NCBI RefSeq assembly: GCF_014648315.1
Contig: NZ_BMQW01000013.1
Span: 29,634-93,633 of the forward strand
From: Shewanella ulleungensis
Lineage (GTDB): Bacteria > Pseudomonadota > Gammaproteobacteria > Enterobacterales > Shewanellaceae
Reading direction: 5' to 3'
Length of the DNA stretch: 64,000 nt
In this document: piece by piece, positions 17,718 to 26,304 of the stretch
Layout of the letters: every line of letters starts with the position of its first letter
Position numbering within the stretch: the stretch's first letter is position 1
Made by a program: the position numbers and the translations under genes
The notes under the pieces: generated by a model
Seen by the model: the letters and a program-made list of their open reading frames with translations, nothing else
What the model was told of the DNA's origin: nothing
Databases searched by the model: none

Positions 17718-17744
17718 ATATCGGTCACAATGGCAATAAATTGA
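17718..17744 (-). promoter_or_regulatory. FliA (sigma-28)-like promoter of the chemotaxis receptor
   Basis: On the minus strand TCAATTTA (17744-17737) and ACCGATAT (17725-17718) are separated by exactly 11 bases, compared with TAAAGTTT-N11-GCCGATAA for sigma-28. The -10 box agrees at six of eight positions and the -35 at five. It ends 31 bases before the start codon, a fitting distance. Confidence 0.55.
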
Positions 17745-17833
17745 TAGTTATTTTGTATTTATTACTAAAGTACAAAAACGTGAATGGTGTAGGTCTTTGT
17801 GATGTTATGACGCTAATGATAGTCGAAAAAATA

Positions 17834-17867
17834 AAAAAAACGCACCTATTTTTAGGTGCGTTTTTTT
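17834..17867. terminator. Terminator downstream of ETF-QO
   Basis: An 8-bp GC-rich stem (17841-17848 with 17853-17860) has a 4-nt loop. The A tract before it and the T tract after it (17861-17867) extend the pairing and allow termination on either strand. It sits 55 bases beyond the minus-strand ETF-QO stop codon. Confidence 0.92.
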
Positions 17868-17921
17868 GACAGTAGCCAATTAATTAACGATTGGCGAACA
17901 ACGAGTTATCAACTAAATCGT

Positions 17922-19571
17922 TTACATGTTTGGATAGTTTGGTCCACCGCCGCCTTCAGGGGTTACCCAGGTGATATTTTGGCTTGGATCTTTAATGTCG
18001 CAGGTTTTGCAGTGAATACAGTTTTGACCATTAATGACAAACTTTTTCTCGCCAGCATCTTCGACGACTTCGTAGACACCTGCAGGGCAATAACGCTGTG
18101 CCGGCTCGTCAAATTTGACTAAGTTAACTGATATTGGAATGCTTTGGTCTTTTAAGTGTAAATGACAACGCTGGCCTTCTTCATGGTAGGTGTTCGACAA
18201 ATACACCGACGATAATTTATCAAAGCTGAGTTTTCCGTCTGGCTTTGGATAATCAATCTTGTTGTATTCGCTAGCTAAACCCATTGAAGCATAGTCTGGC
18301 GTTGTGTCGCGGAACGTTACAGGGAACTTACCGCCAAACCAGTTTTGGTCGATATAGTTAAATGCGCCACCCACAATAGTACCAAACTTGTGTAAAGCTG
18401 GACCAAAATTACGTGATTGATAGAGTTCTTCATAAAGCCAGCTTTCTTCAAAACGCTGCTGAAAACAATCAAGGTCTTTACCACCTTCTAGGCCAGCAAT
18501 TAAACCTTCGCCTAATGTTGTAGCGGCAATAATTCCGCTTTTAATCGCTGTGTGTGTACCTTTAATTTTAGCAAAGTTGAGGGTGCCAGCATTACAACCA
18601 ATAATTAATCCACCAGGAAAGCTCATTTTAGGCAGCGAGTTTAAGCCACCTTTAGCAATTGCTCTAGCACCATAAGTTAAGCGTTCACCGCCGGTGAGTG
18701 TTTGGGCAATCACGGGATGAGTTTTATAACGTTGGAATTCGTCAAATGGGCTTAAATGAGGGTTTTTGTAGCTTAAATCGATAATTAATCCCACAGCGAC
18801 CTGGTTGTCTTCCATGTGATATAAGAATCCGCCACCAGACGAGCCATTCACTAATGGCCAACCGCCAGTATGGACAACTTTACCTTGCTGATGCTGCTCG
18901 GCAGGGATTTTCCAAATTTCTTTAAACCCTAAGCCGTAATGCTGAGGGGTTTTTCCATTGTCTAAATGGTATTTCTGAATCAGTTGCTTACCAAGGTGGC
19001 CGCGGCAACCTTCAGAGAATACAGTGTATTTAGCGTGCAACTCCATGCCTGGCATATAGCTGTCTTTAGGTTGGCCGTCTTCACCGACACCCATATCGCC
19101 AATGAGAATACCTTTAACGCTGTTGTCTTCATTAAACAGCAGTTCACTGGCCGCAAAGCCTGGGAAAATCTCAACCCCCATTGCTTCTGCACGGTTGGCT
19201 AACCAACGCGCTAGGTTGCCTACACTAATAATGTAGTTACCTTCGTTATGCATGGTTTTCGGCACTAAGCTATTAGGCATTAAGCGTGATTTAGTGTCTG
19301 AATTGAGTAAGTAAATCTCATCGTGACTGACTTTAGTATTAAGTGGAATATCTGAGTCGCGCCAGTCGCTGAACAGTTCATCTAACACATCTGGTTGGAA
19401 TACCGCACCAGATAGGATGTGGGCGCCCACTTCAGAACCTTTTTCTACCACACAAACGGTAATTTCTTTCTCGGCATCTTTTGATATTTGCATTAAACGA
19501 CAAGCGGTAGCTAAACCTGCTGGGCCAGCACCGACAATTACGACGTCGAACTCCATTGACTCGCGTTCCAT
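17922..19571 (-). CDS. Electron transfer flavoprotein-ubiquinone oxidoreductase
   Basis: A 549-residue FAD and [4Fe-4S] enzyme that passes electrons from ETF, and so from fatty-acid and amino-acid dehydrogenases, to ubiquinone at the inner membrane. The N-terminal FAD motif is VVIVGAGPAGLATACRL. GARAIAKGGLNSLPK and GCNAGTLNFAKIKGTHTA are family blocks. The C-terminal ferredoxin part has CIHCKTCDIKDPSQNI and ends GGGGPNYPNM as usual. The ATG at 19571 is preceded by AAAGGTGAG. A TTG five codons earlier overlaps that site and is not preferred. The promoter region has a PsrA-like palindrome. Confidence 0.95.
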   Translation of the reverse strand: MERESMEFDVVIVGAGPAGLATACRLMQISKDAEKEITVCVVEKGSEVGAHILSGAVFQPDVLDELFSDWRDSDIPLNTKVSHDEIYLLNSDTKSRLMPNSLVPKTMHNEGNYIISVGNLARWLANRAEAMGVEIFPGFAASELLFNEDNSVKGILIGDMGVGEDGQPKDSYMPGMELHAKYTVFSEGCRGHLGKQLIQKYHLDNGKTPQHYGLGFKEIWKIPAEQHQQGKVVHTGGWPLVNGSSGGGFLYHMEDNQVAVGLIIDLSYKNPHLSPFDEFQRYKTHPVIAQTLTGGERLTYGARAIAKGGLNSLPKMSFPGGLIIGCNAGTLNFAKIKGTHTAIKSGIIAATTLGEGLIAGLEGGKDLDCFQQRFEESWLYEELYQSRNFGPALHKFGTIVGGAFNYIDQNWFGGKFPVTFRDTTPDYASMGLASEYNKIDYPKPDGKLSFDKLSSVYLSNTYHEEGQRCHLHLKDQSIPISVNLVKFDEPAQRYCPAGVYEVVEDAGEKKFVINGQNCIHCKTCDIKDPSQNITWVTPEGGGGPNYPNM

Positions 19572-19631
19572 GTTCTCACCTTTCAAAGTATCCCGTTCAT
19601 CGCGGGTTTATTGTTTTTCTATAACGATAGT

Positions 19632-19645
19632 TAAACGATCGTTTA
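19632..19645 (-). promoter_or_regulatory. PsrA-like operator upstream of ETF-QO
   Basis: A perfect 14-bp palindrome, TAAACGATCGTTTA, lies about 60 bases ahead of the ETF-QO start. PsrA sites in Pseudomonas and Shewanella follow the pattern AAAC-N(2-4)-GTTT. PsrA represses fatty-acid oxidation genes and releases them when long-chain acyl groups are present. The gene behind it fits that regulon. Confidence 0.65.
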
Positions 19646-19807
19646 TCCTTTTACTCACCTTACCGCAAAATTCACTTTTGTCACAGTAGCAAACACAATC
19701 TTATCTACGTGAGTCGAGTCACAAATAGTTAACGACGTAAGCATTTTGAATAAGATATTCACCTAAAGGGGTATTTGTAAACCCACAAATAGGCCTATAA
19801 TTAAGTC

Positions 19808-19921
19808 TGACGGTTCTCCGAGCTTTTTGCCCTACGTCATTGATATGGGTATTTAGCCGTGGTAATTTTGCCACCGGGGTGAGTAAAGAAATGCACTTAC
19901 CTCCCACACTTGGAAAGGTTA
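19808..19921 (+). promoter_or_regulatory. Probable Moco RNA motif (molybdenum cofactor riboswitch) ahead of moaA
   Basis: The leader shows the parts I associate with the Moco RNA motif found upstream of moaA in gammaproteobacteria. They are CTCCGAGC (19816-19823), a long-range stem of ACGGTT (19810-19815) with AGCCGT (19855-19860), an internal CCC/GGG arm, a GTGG-CCAC hairpin around 19859-19874, and a CCTCCCAC-x4-GGAAAGG end that contains the ribosome site of moaA. A last small stem, GTGAGT with ACTTAC, abuts that site, which suggests translational control. The recognition is by eye and from memory of the consensus. A covariance model search is needed to settle it. Confidence 0.6.
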
Positions 19922-19923
19922 AC

Positions 19924-20904
19924 ATGTCCCAGTTACAAGACAATTTTGGTAGACGTTTTCATTACTTACGTATGTCAGTTACTGACGTATGTAATTTTAA
20001 ATGCACTTACTGCTTGCCGGATGGCTATCGCCCTGATGGTAAACCTACGTTTCTAACTCTCAACGAAATTGAAAATCTAGTTGCCGGCTTTTCTGCTGTG
20101 GGTACGCAAAAAATTCGTATCACAGGTGGTGAACCTACCCTCCGTAAAGACTTTACTGACATCGTGCGTATTGTTGCTAACACAGCCAATGTTAATACAG
20201 TCGCAATGACGACCAATGGATATCGCTTACAGCAACATGCTAAAGAATGGTATGACGCAGGATTGCGGCGCATCAATGTGTCGGTTGATAGTTTAGACCC
20301 TAAAATGTTTTATCAAATTACTGGCGAGAATAAATTCGACCAAGTCATGCGCGGTATTGATGCTGCTCTTGAGGCGGGTTTTGAGCGCGTTAAAATTAAT
20401 GCGGTGCTATTAAAAGGCTTAAATGATAAAGATTTACCGCGTTTTTTACATTGGATAAAGCACACTCCTATTGACTTGCGTTTCATTGAACTAATGGAAA
20501 CTGGTTTAGGTCGCGACTATTTTAATGCTCATCATTTAGCCGGTATCGACATTAAAAAACAACTTGAGCAAGATGGTTGGTTATACGATTTACCCAGTGT
20601 TGACGATGGTCCTGCGCAAAACTTCAGTCACAGTGATTATCAAGGCCGTATTGGTCTTATTATGCCGTACGCCAAAAACTTTTGTGCCAGCTGTAACCGT
20701 TTAAGAGTGTCTGCAAAAGGTAAGTTGCATTTGTGCTTATTCACAGAAAATGGTGTTGATTTACGCGACTTACTGCAAGATGCCTCTCAGCGTGATGAGT
20801 TAATTACACGTTTGCACGGGCAGTTAGCTCAAAAGAAAGAAACCCACTTTCTGCATCAAGGTATTACTGGCGTCACTAAGCACCTTGCTTCAATTGGTGG
20901 TTAG
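19924..20904 (+). CDS. moaA: GTP 3',8-cyclase MoaA
   Basis: A 326-residue radical SAM enzyme that performs the first step of molybdenum cofactor synthesis from GTP. The N-terminal cluster motif is CNFKCTYC. The second cluster is bound by CASCNRLRVSAKGKLHLC near residues 257-274. ITGGEPTLRKD and RINVSVDSL are also typical. The chain ends in the Gly-Gly tail needed for activity. The ATG at 19924 is preceded by GGAAAGG. The upstream extension to 19840 overlaps the leader RNA and is not coding. It heads moaA-moaC-moaD-moaE. Confidence 0.96.
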   Translation: MSQLQDNFGRRFHYLRMSVTDVCNFKCTYCLPDGYRPDGKPTFLTLNEIENLVAGFSAVGTQKIRITGGEPTLRKDFTDIVRIVANTANVNTVAMTTNGYRLQQHAKEWYDAGLRRINVSVDSLDPKMFYQITGENKFDQVMRGIDAALEAGFERVKINAVLLKGLNDKDLPRFLHWIKHTPIDLRFIELMETGLGRDYFNAHHLAGIDIKKQLEQDGWLYDLPSVDDGPAQNFSHSDYQGRIGLIMPYAKNFCASCNRLRVSAKGKLHLCLFTENGVDLRDLLQDASQRDELITRLHGQLAQKKETHFLHQGITGVTKHLASIGG

Positions 20905-20971
20905 TCGCTACCTTTCTTCGTTCAACGTGCGCCAATAACCTGCAAATTCTTTTTGATAAGGTATTCATATC

Positions 20972-21448
20972 ATGAGTAATCGTTTTACCCACATTAATGC
21001 TGATGGCAATGCTCATATGGTCGATGTTACTGAAAAAGCAGTAACAGAACGTGAAGCCAGAGCGGAAGCTTTTATTGATATGGCTCCAGATACACTGGCA
21101 ATGATTATGAGTGGTAGCCATCATAAAGGTGATGTGTTTGCTACTGCACGTATTGCCGGTATTCAAGCTGCTAAAAAAACTTCAGATCTTATCCCACTAT
21201 GTCATCCATTAATGCTCACCAAAGTGGAAGTAGACCTTGACGCACAACCTGAACATAACCGAGTACGTATTACTAGTTTATGTAAACTGTCTGGTAAAAC
21301 AGGTGTAGAAATGGAAGCGTTAACAGCAGCGTCTGTGGCGGCATTAACCATTTACGATATGTGCAAAGCGGTGCAAAAAGACATGATTATTTCGCAGGTG
21401 AGACTGCTTGAAAAGCGTGGTGGAAAATCTGGCCACTTTACTGTTTAG
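20972..21448 (+). CDS. moaC: Cyclic pyranopterin monophosphate synthase MoaC
   Basis: A 158-residue MoaC that turns the MoaA product into cyclic pyranopterin monophosphate. Family blocks are HMVDVTEKAVTEREARAEA near the N-terminus, KGDVFATARIAGIQAAKKTSDLIPLCHPL, and the active-site stretch EMEALTAASVAALTIYDMCKAVQKDM with the conserved Asp and Lys. It ends KRGGKSG as usual. AAGG lies 11 bases upstream of the ATG. It follows moaA by 67 bases and precedes moaD by 47. Confidence 0.96.
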   Translation: MSNRFTHINADGNAHMVDVTEKAVTEREARAEAFIDMAPDTLAMIMSGSHHKGDVFATARIAGIQAAKKTSDLIPLCHPLMLTKVEVDLDAQPEHNRVRITSLCKLSGKTGVEMEALTAASVAALTIYDMCKAVQKDMIISQVRLLEKRGGKSGHFTV

Positions 21449-21495
21449 TCGTTAATTTATTTATTGTTATCTATCATATGCATTGAGAGACCACT

Positions 21496-21744
21496 ATGAT
21501 CCAAGTATTATTTTTTGCGCAAATCCGTGAGTTACTCGGTACTGCGAAAGTGGAGCACAGTAGCGCCAATATCCATACCGCAGAAGAATTGCGTGCAGCA
21601 TTAGCTGCAACCGATGATAAATGGGCCAAAGTACTTGCCTCAGACAAACTGTTAGTGGCTGTTAATCAAACGATAAGCCAATGGGATACACAGATAAAGG
21701 CCGGTGACGAAGTTGCTTTTTTCCCTCCAGTAACAGGAGGTTAA
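21496..21744 (+). CDS. moaD: Molybdopterin synthase sulfur carrier subunit MoaD
   Basis: An 82-residue ubiquitin-like protein. Its C-terminal Gly-Gly is adenylated by MoeB and then carries a thiocarboxylate sulfur into molybdopterin. The last residues (DEVAFFPPVTGG) are diagnostic. The N-terminal beta strand MIQVLFFAQIREL is also typical. The moaE ribosome site lies inside the last codons of moaD, so the two subunits are translationally linked. Confidence 0.95.
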   Translation: MIQVLFFAQIRELLGTAKVEHSSANIHTAEELRAALAATDDKWAKVLASDKLLVAVNQTISQWDTQIKAGDEVAFFPPVTGG

Positions 21745-21746
21745 AC

Positions 21747-22208
21747 ATGACAGTATTCACCACTGTTCGAGTGCAAACCCAAGACTTTAGTGTCGCTGAT
21801 GAATATGCCTTGCTGGCCAATGACAACCAAGATGGTGCGGTGGTCAATTTTATTGGTAAGGTGCGCGATTTTAATGATGGCAGTGCTGTGACTGACTTAA
21901 CGTTAGAGCATTATCCAGGCATGACCGAGTCGGTATTAAATCAAATTTGCCAACAAGCACGTGATCGCTGGCCACTAAACAAGGTGACGATTATCCATCG
22001 TGTCGGCACTATGGCATTAGGTGAACAGATTGTATTTATCGGCGTAACCAGTGCTCATCGCAAGGCTGCCTTTGCTGCATGTGAGTTTTTAATTGATTTT
22101 TTAAAGACCAAAGCACCATTTTGGAAGCTTGAGGCAAACGATGCAGGCAGCAAGTGGGTAGAAGCCCGTGATAGTGATGAACAGGCTGCTAAAATGTGGC
22201 AGAAATGA
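21747..22208 (+). CDS. moaE: Molybdopterin synthase catalytic subunit MoaE
   Basis: A 153-residue MoaE that inserts two sulfurs into cyclic pyranopterin monophosphate together with MoaD. Conserved blocks are GAVVNFIGKVRDFNDG, LEHYPGMTE, the IIHRVGTMALGEQIVFIGV strand and the catalytic lysine segment KTKAPFWKLE. The start is two bases after the moaD stop with AGGAGG directly ahead. About 140 bases then separate it from modA. Confidence 0.96.
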   Translation: MTVFTTVRVQTQDFSVADEYALLANDNQDGAVVNFIGKVRDFNDGSAVTDLTLEHYPGMTESVLNQICQQARDRWPLNKVTIIHRVGTMALGEQIVFIGVTSAHRKAAFAACEFLIDFLKTKAPFWKLEANDAGSKWVEARDSDEQAAKMWQK

Positions 22209-22351
22209 TGTTATGAGTTTTAAATGGTCTTATGAATATTCGTTGTTATCTGTTGTTTTCACGTTCACGGCTAACTCATGGATATTAACCATTACAGCTT
22301 AATCATCGCACTTTAATCATAGTGTCGCTTAACTAATAGGGTCAGCTATAC

Positions 22352-23185
22352 ATGTCTTTCTTTACGTTATCGATAGGCCGCTTATTACGCCAAAGTGTCA
22401 CTGTTGCAATATTAATGATGAGTTGTTTGGGCTTTATTCTTCCGGTGTCAGTTGCCAAAGCGGCTGACGCTCCGGCCATTGCTGCAGCTGCCAATATTAA
22501 ATTTGCATTAGATGATATCGCTAGCCAATTTAAGCAGCAAACAGGCTTAAGTGTGCGCATTAGCTATGGCTCATCTGGGAACTTTGTGACTCAGATACAG
22601 CATGGAGCACCATTTGAAATGATGCTTAGTGCCGATGAATTTTATATTGAACAGTTACAAAAATCAGGCTATACCCAAGATGCAGGGGTTATTTATGCCA
22701 TTGGCCGTCTTGCACTCGCTGCGCCAAAGCAATCTGAGTTAATTCTTGATCCTGGCTTGGTAGGGTTAGCGCAATTTATTACCGACGGGAAACTAATTCG
22801 CTTTGCTATAGCTAATCCAGATCACGCTCCATATGGTGAGCGCGCTCGTGAAATTTTAACAAACAAAGGCTTGTGGGATGAGGTGCAACCTAAACTTATT
22901 CTTGGCGAAAATGCCTCGCAAGCAGCCCAATTTACCATTAGCGGATCAACTCAAGGTGGTATCGTGCCTTTGTCGTTGGCATTAGCACCGCAATTTACCA
23001 AGTTGGCTAATTACGTAATCATCCCTGATGATCTATATCAACCGCTTTATCAACGTATGGCGTTAATGCCTAATGCATCTGAAACGACAGAGCGTTTTTA
23101 TCAATACCTGCAAAGCCCACAAGCGCAGACCATTCTAAGCGAGTTTGGCTTTAATTTACCTCACACCACAGAGATGCACGACTGA
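22352..23185 (+). CDS. modA: Molybdate-binding periplasmic protein ModA
   Basis: A 277-residue periplasmic binding protein with a long signal peptide (through AKAA, about residue 38). ModA features are the first ligand strand AAAANIKFALDDIASQF, the SYGSSGNF loop that binds oxyanion, MMLSADEFYIEQL, and the PDHAPYGERAREIL block. It delivers molybdate (or tungstate) to ModBC. Its stop overlaps the modB start by one base (TGATG), so translation is coupled. The separate gap upstream may carry its own promoter. No ModE-type operator was recognised. Confidence 0.93.
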   Translation: MSFFTLSIGRLLRQSVTVAILMMSCLGFILPVSVAKAADAPAIAAAANIKFALDDIASQFKQQTGLSVRISYGSSGNFVTQIQHGAPFEMMLSADEFYIEQLQKSGYTQDAGVIYAIGRLALAAPKQSELILDPGLVGLAQFITDGKLIRFAIANPDHAPYGERAREILTNKGLWDEVQPKLILGENASQAAQFTISGSTQGGIVPLSLALAPQFTKLANYVIIPDDLYQPLYQRMALMPNASETTERFYQYLQSPQAQTILSEFGFNLPHTTEMHD

Positions 23186-23865
23186 TGGATTGGCAAGCAT
23201 TATGGTTGTCGGTCAAATTGAGCTGTTTTACAGTTTTATTTTTGATCCCGTTAGCCATACTGGTCGGTCGAGGCTTGGCATATTATCAATTTCGCGGTAA
23301 ATCTTGGTTAGAAGCCTTAATCCTAGTTCCTTTGGTATTGCCTCCAACTGTAATTGGTTATTACTTGTTGGTGGGGTTAGGCAATCAAAGTTTTATTGGT
23401 GGTTTTGCCGAACAATTTTTTGGCCAACAACTGGTGTTTAATTTCTCTGGGTTAGTGATTGCCTCCATTATCGTCAATATTCCTTTTGCTGTGCAGCCTA
23501 TACAACGTGCTTATGAAACCGTCCCAATAGATATTCGCGACGCAGCAGCTTGTTGTGGTATGAGCCGCTTGAGGATCTTCCTTAAAGTTGAATTGCCTAT
23601 GGTGTGGCCTGGTGTATTGACTGCGTTGGTATTGTGTTTCTCCCATGTATTGGGTGAATTTGGCGTGGTATTAATGCTCGGTGGCAATATAGCTGGCGAA
23701 ACCAAAACTATCTCAATAGCTATTTACGATAGTGTGCAAGCTTTCGACTTTGATTCCGCTGGAATGATGTCTTTGGTTTTATTATTATTTGCGGTGAGTG
23801 CGCTTGCACTAACTACCAGTATGTCACGGCGTTTAGGAGGGCATAATGGTGCCACGCAGCGCTGA
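23185..23865 (+). CDS. modB: Molybdate ABC transporter permease ModB
   Basis: A 226-residue inner-membrane permease with about five helices. The cytoplasmic EAA loop reads DAAACCGMSRLRIFLKVELP, and the LVLPPTVIGYYLL and HVLGEFGVVLMLGGNIAGETKT segments are characteristic of ModB. It forms the channel for molybdate import. It overlaps modA by one base and modC by 20 bases. Confidence 0.94.
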   Translation: MDWQALWLSVKLSCFTVLFLIPLAILVGRGLAYYQFRGKSWLEALILVPLVLPPTVIGYYLLVGLGNQSFIGGFAEQFFGQQLVFNFSGLVIASIIVNIPFAVQPIQRAYETVPIDIRDAAACCGMSRLRIFLKVELPMVWPGVLTALVLCFSHVLGEFGVVLMLGGNIAGETKTISIAIYDSVQAFDFDSAGMMSLVLLLFAVSALALTTSMSRRLGGHNGATQR

Positions 23866-24964
23866 TTTAGTTTGTCATATTAGCCAAGAATTACCGATAC
23901 CATTAGCCGCTAACTTCACCTGTAAAGCAGGTGAAGTGCTTGCCGTGGTAGGGCCGTCAGGTGGTGGGAAAACAACCTTGTTAAGAATGATTGCAGGGTT
24001 AACAACACCTAAAGATGGCCACATCCAATGTGGTGATACCCTTTGGTTTGATGCACAATCGTCATTATCGTTAACCCCACAACAACGTCATATTGGCTAT
24101 ATGCCACAGCATTTCGGTTTATTTCCACACTTGTCGGCATTAGATAATGTGATAGCAGGACTCGACCATGTGCCAAAGGCATTGCGTAAGCAGCGTGCGT
24201 TAGATTGGTTAGAACGGGTTAATCTTCACGGCTTGCCAGATAGATTACCAGCACAACTTTCTGGAGGGCAGCGTCAACGTGTAGCGTTAGCGCGTGCTTT
24301 AGCCCGTGAACCGTCAATATTACTGCTTGATGAACCATTTTCCGCGGTAGATCGTGAAACGCGTGAGCGTTTATACATTGAGCTTGCAAGATTAAAGCAA
24401 CAGCTATCAATTCCAGTGGTCATGGTCACGCACGATATTCATGAAGCCCTATTATTAGCAGATAAAATGATGCTGATAAGCCAAGGCAAAATGTTGCAGC
24501 GAGGCAAGCCATTTGAGGTGTTGTCTCATCCACACGATGAGGCCGTCGCAAGACAAATGGGATTACGGAATATTTTTGATGGTCAAGTCGTTGAACAAGA
24601 CATTGAACGCAATATGACGTGGTTTAAGCTTGGTGATGAATTGATTGTTAGTGACAGTGCTCCTGCGCTAGTTAATGAGCAAGCCATCCGTTGGGTTATT
24701 CCCAATCAAGGTATTCGTTTTAATGCCATTAGCAGTGGCCGTTTATGCAAAAGCATCAATAAGCTCGATGTATTAATTGAGTCGGTATTAGTGATGGGCG
24801 AGTCGTCGCGTGTGATTGCATCGGTTATTGGGATTGGTTCAATGTTTAATGCCGATGTGCCAACACATTTGGTTGATAAACTCGGTTTGCAAGCAGGTGT
24901 TCAAACCACAATCGCATTAAAGTCAGATCAAATCCATATCTTAAACTCCCCACCTTCAAGTTAA
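23846..24964 (+). CDS. modC: Molybdate ABC transporter ATPase ModC
   Basis: A 372-residue ATPase that powers molybdate import. It has a Walker A motif (GPSGGGKTT), the ABC signature LSGGQRQRVALARAL, Walker B (ILLLDEPF) and the switch His (VTHD). The C-terminal part (about residues 300-372) is a TOBE/molybdate-binding domain. The start overlaps the end of modB, giving tight translational coupling. No terminator was recognised after it. The next gene begins about 130 bases on. Confidence 0.93.
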   Translation: MVPRSADLVCHISQELPIPLAANFTCKAGEVLAVVGPSGGGKTTLLRMIAGLTTPKDGHIQCGDTLWFDAQSSLSLTPQQRHIGYMPQHFGLFPHLSALDNVIAGLDHVPKALRKQRALDWLERVNLHGLPDRLPAQLSGGQRQRVALARALAREPSILLLDEPFSAVDRETRERLYIELARLKQQLSIPVVMVTHDIHEALLLADKMMLISQGKMLQRGKPFEVLSHPHDEAVARQMGLRNIFDGQVVEQDIERNMTWFKLGDELIVSDSAPALVNEQAIRWVIPNQGIRFNAISSGRLCKSINKLDVLIESVLVMGESSRVIASVIGIGSMFNADVPTHLVDKLGLQAGVQTTIALKSDQIHILNSPPSS

Positions 24965-25091
24965 CCTTTAGCGATAACGCCCTGTTTTACGGTATTTATG
25001 ATCAATTATTAATCTTAGATTTCTTGGGACTTTGGCCGCGGTTAGGTAGAGTAGTGCGGTAATAAAATTTTCAATCATATAGAGGCTAGTG

Positions 25092-25613
25092 ATGGTTCGG
25101 TTGCTATTAGCAATATGCTTTCTTCCTTGTGCCGTGATGGCAACGCCATCTATGCATACTTTGTTGATCAATGGCGATTTTCTAAAGCCCATTGTGGTCA
25201 TGGAGCAGTTAGAACAACAAGACAAAGGCACAATTTGTGACTTTGATGTTGATGTGGAAGAAGGATTACTGGTTTACAAAATTTCTATGGTCAACGTAGA
25301 AACTCGTAAAATGAGTAAATATCAGTACCGAGCTCTAGATGGCGTGCTGCTAAATGAAAAATCATCAGTTTATAGCTCTGATGATATTGGCTCTGTGAGT
25401 GCGGCAAAAATGCTGCAAGCCAAACACATGACATTTTCTGCACTGGTCGCTTTAGCGATTGAAGATCAACAAGGATACTTAACGCAAGCGGAATTGGACC
25501 ACGATTTATCCATTAGTTATCTCGAACTAAAAATCCTCAATCAAGATAGTAAGAACACCATTGCTTTCGATATTGAAACCTTACGTCCACTTCCACTGCT
25601 CAAATGGGATTAA
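25092..25613 (+). CDS. Exported PepSY-like protein of a two-component operon
   Basis: A 173-residue protein with a signal peptide (MVRLLLAICFLPCAVMA). The C-terminal half looks PepSY-like: a helix (FSALVALAIE), a short loop (DQQGYLTQAEL), then strands YLELKILNQDSKNTIAFDIETLRPL. That pattern is common in small periplasmic proteins beside response regulators. The family assignment is tentative. AGAGG precedes the ATG at 25092, and the GTG one codon earlier is less well spaced. The response regulator follows after seven bases, so it is probably the first gene of a three-gene unit and may feed information to the kinase. Confidence 0.65.
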   Translation: MVRLLLAICFLPCAVMATPSMHTLLINGDFLKPIVVMEQLEQQDKGTICDFDVDVEEGLLVYKISMVNVETRKMSKYQYRALDGVLLNEKSSVYSSDDIGSVSAAKMLQAKHMTFSALVALAIEDQQGYLTQAELDHDLSISYLELKILNQDSKNTIAFDIETLRPLPLLKWD

Positions 25614-25620
25614 AGACTCT

Positions 25621-26304
25621 ATGACTAAGCGTATTTTATTGGTTGAAGATGATGCCACAACATTAAAGTATGTGGCCGACGGATTTACTGCACAGAAGTA
25701 CCAAGTAGACAGTGCAACAGATGGTCAAGAAGGCTTAACATTAGCTAAGCACAATCAATATGACTTACTCATTTTAGACCGCATGCTACCTAAGCTCGAC
25801 GGGCTAACCTTATTGTCGGCATTGCGTACCAGCGGTAATAAAACGCCGGTATTGATTCTATCGGCATTGAGCCACGTTGATGAGCGTGTTAAAGGCTTAC
25901 GTGCTGGCGGTGATGACTACATGACCAAACCGTTTGCATTTGCAGAGCTATTGGTGCGTGCTGAAAAGCTGGTGCAACGTAATGTTGTTGAACCTGCCGC
26001 GACGGACATTGAAGTTGGCGGTCTGAAAATGGAGTTGTTGACCCGTAAAGTGACACTTGATGACAGTGAGTTAATGCTGCAACCAAAAGAGTTTCAACTA
26101 CTCAAGTATTTAATGGAACACCCTAATCAAGTGATTAGCCGTACCCTACTATTTGAAGCCGTGTGGGATTATCATTTTGACCCTCGAACTAATGTCATCG
26201 ATGTACATATTGCAAAATTACGTCGTAAGTTTGAAGAGCTTGGACATGGTGAGTTAATTGAAACAGTAAGGGGTGCGGGTTATCGCCTCTGCAAAGGCCA
26301 TTAA
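25621..26304 (+). CDS. OmpR-family response regulator
   Basis: A 227-residue regulator. The receiver domain has the acidic pocket (LLVEDD), phospho-acceptor Asp53 (LLILDRMLP), and the conserved Lys in DDYMTKPF. The C-terminal winged helix shows MLQPKEFQLLKYLMEHPNQVISR and the recognition region DPRTNVIDVHIAKLRRK. Target genes are unknown. The start at 25621 gives the standard N-terminus MTKRILLVEDD; the frame's upstream extension overlaps the previous gene. The kinase gene overlaps its 3' end by 32 bases. Confidence 0.92.
   Translation: MTKRILLVEDDATTLKYVADGFTAQKYQVDSATDGQEGLTLAKHNQYDLLILDRMLPKLDGLTLLSALRTSGNKTPVLILSALSHVDERVKGLRAGGDDYMTKPFAFAELLVRAEKLVQRNVVEPAATDIEVGGLKMELLTRKVTLDDSELMLQPKEFQLLKYLMEHPNQVISRTLLFEAVWDYHFDPRTNVIDVHIAKLRRKFEELGHGELIETVRGAGYRLCKGH

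Noticed and set aside
22209..22351. ModE operator before modA
   Set aside because: I looked for the ModE-type palindrome and saw no convincing match.
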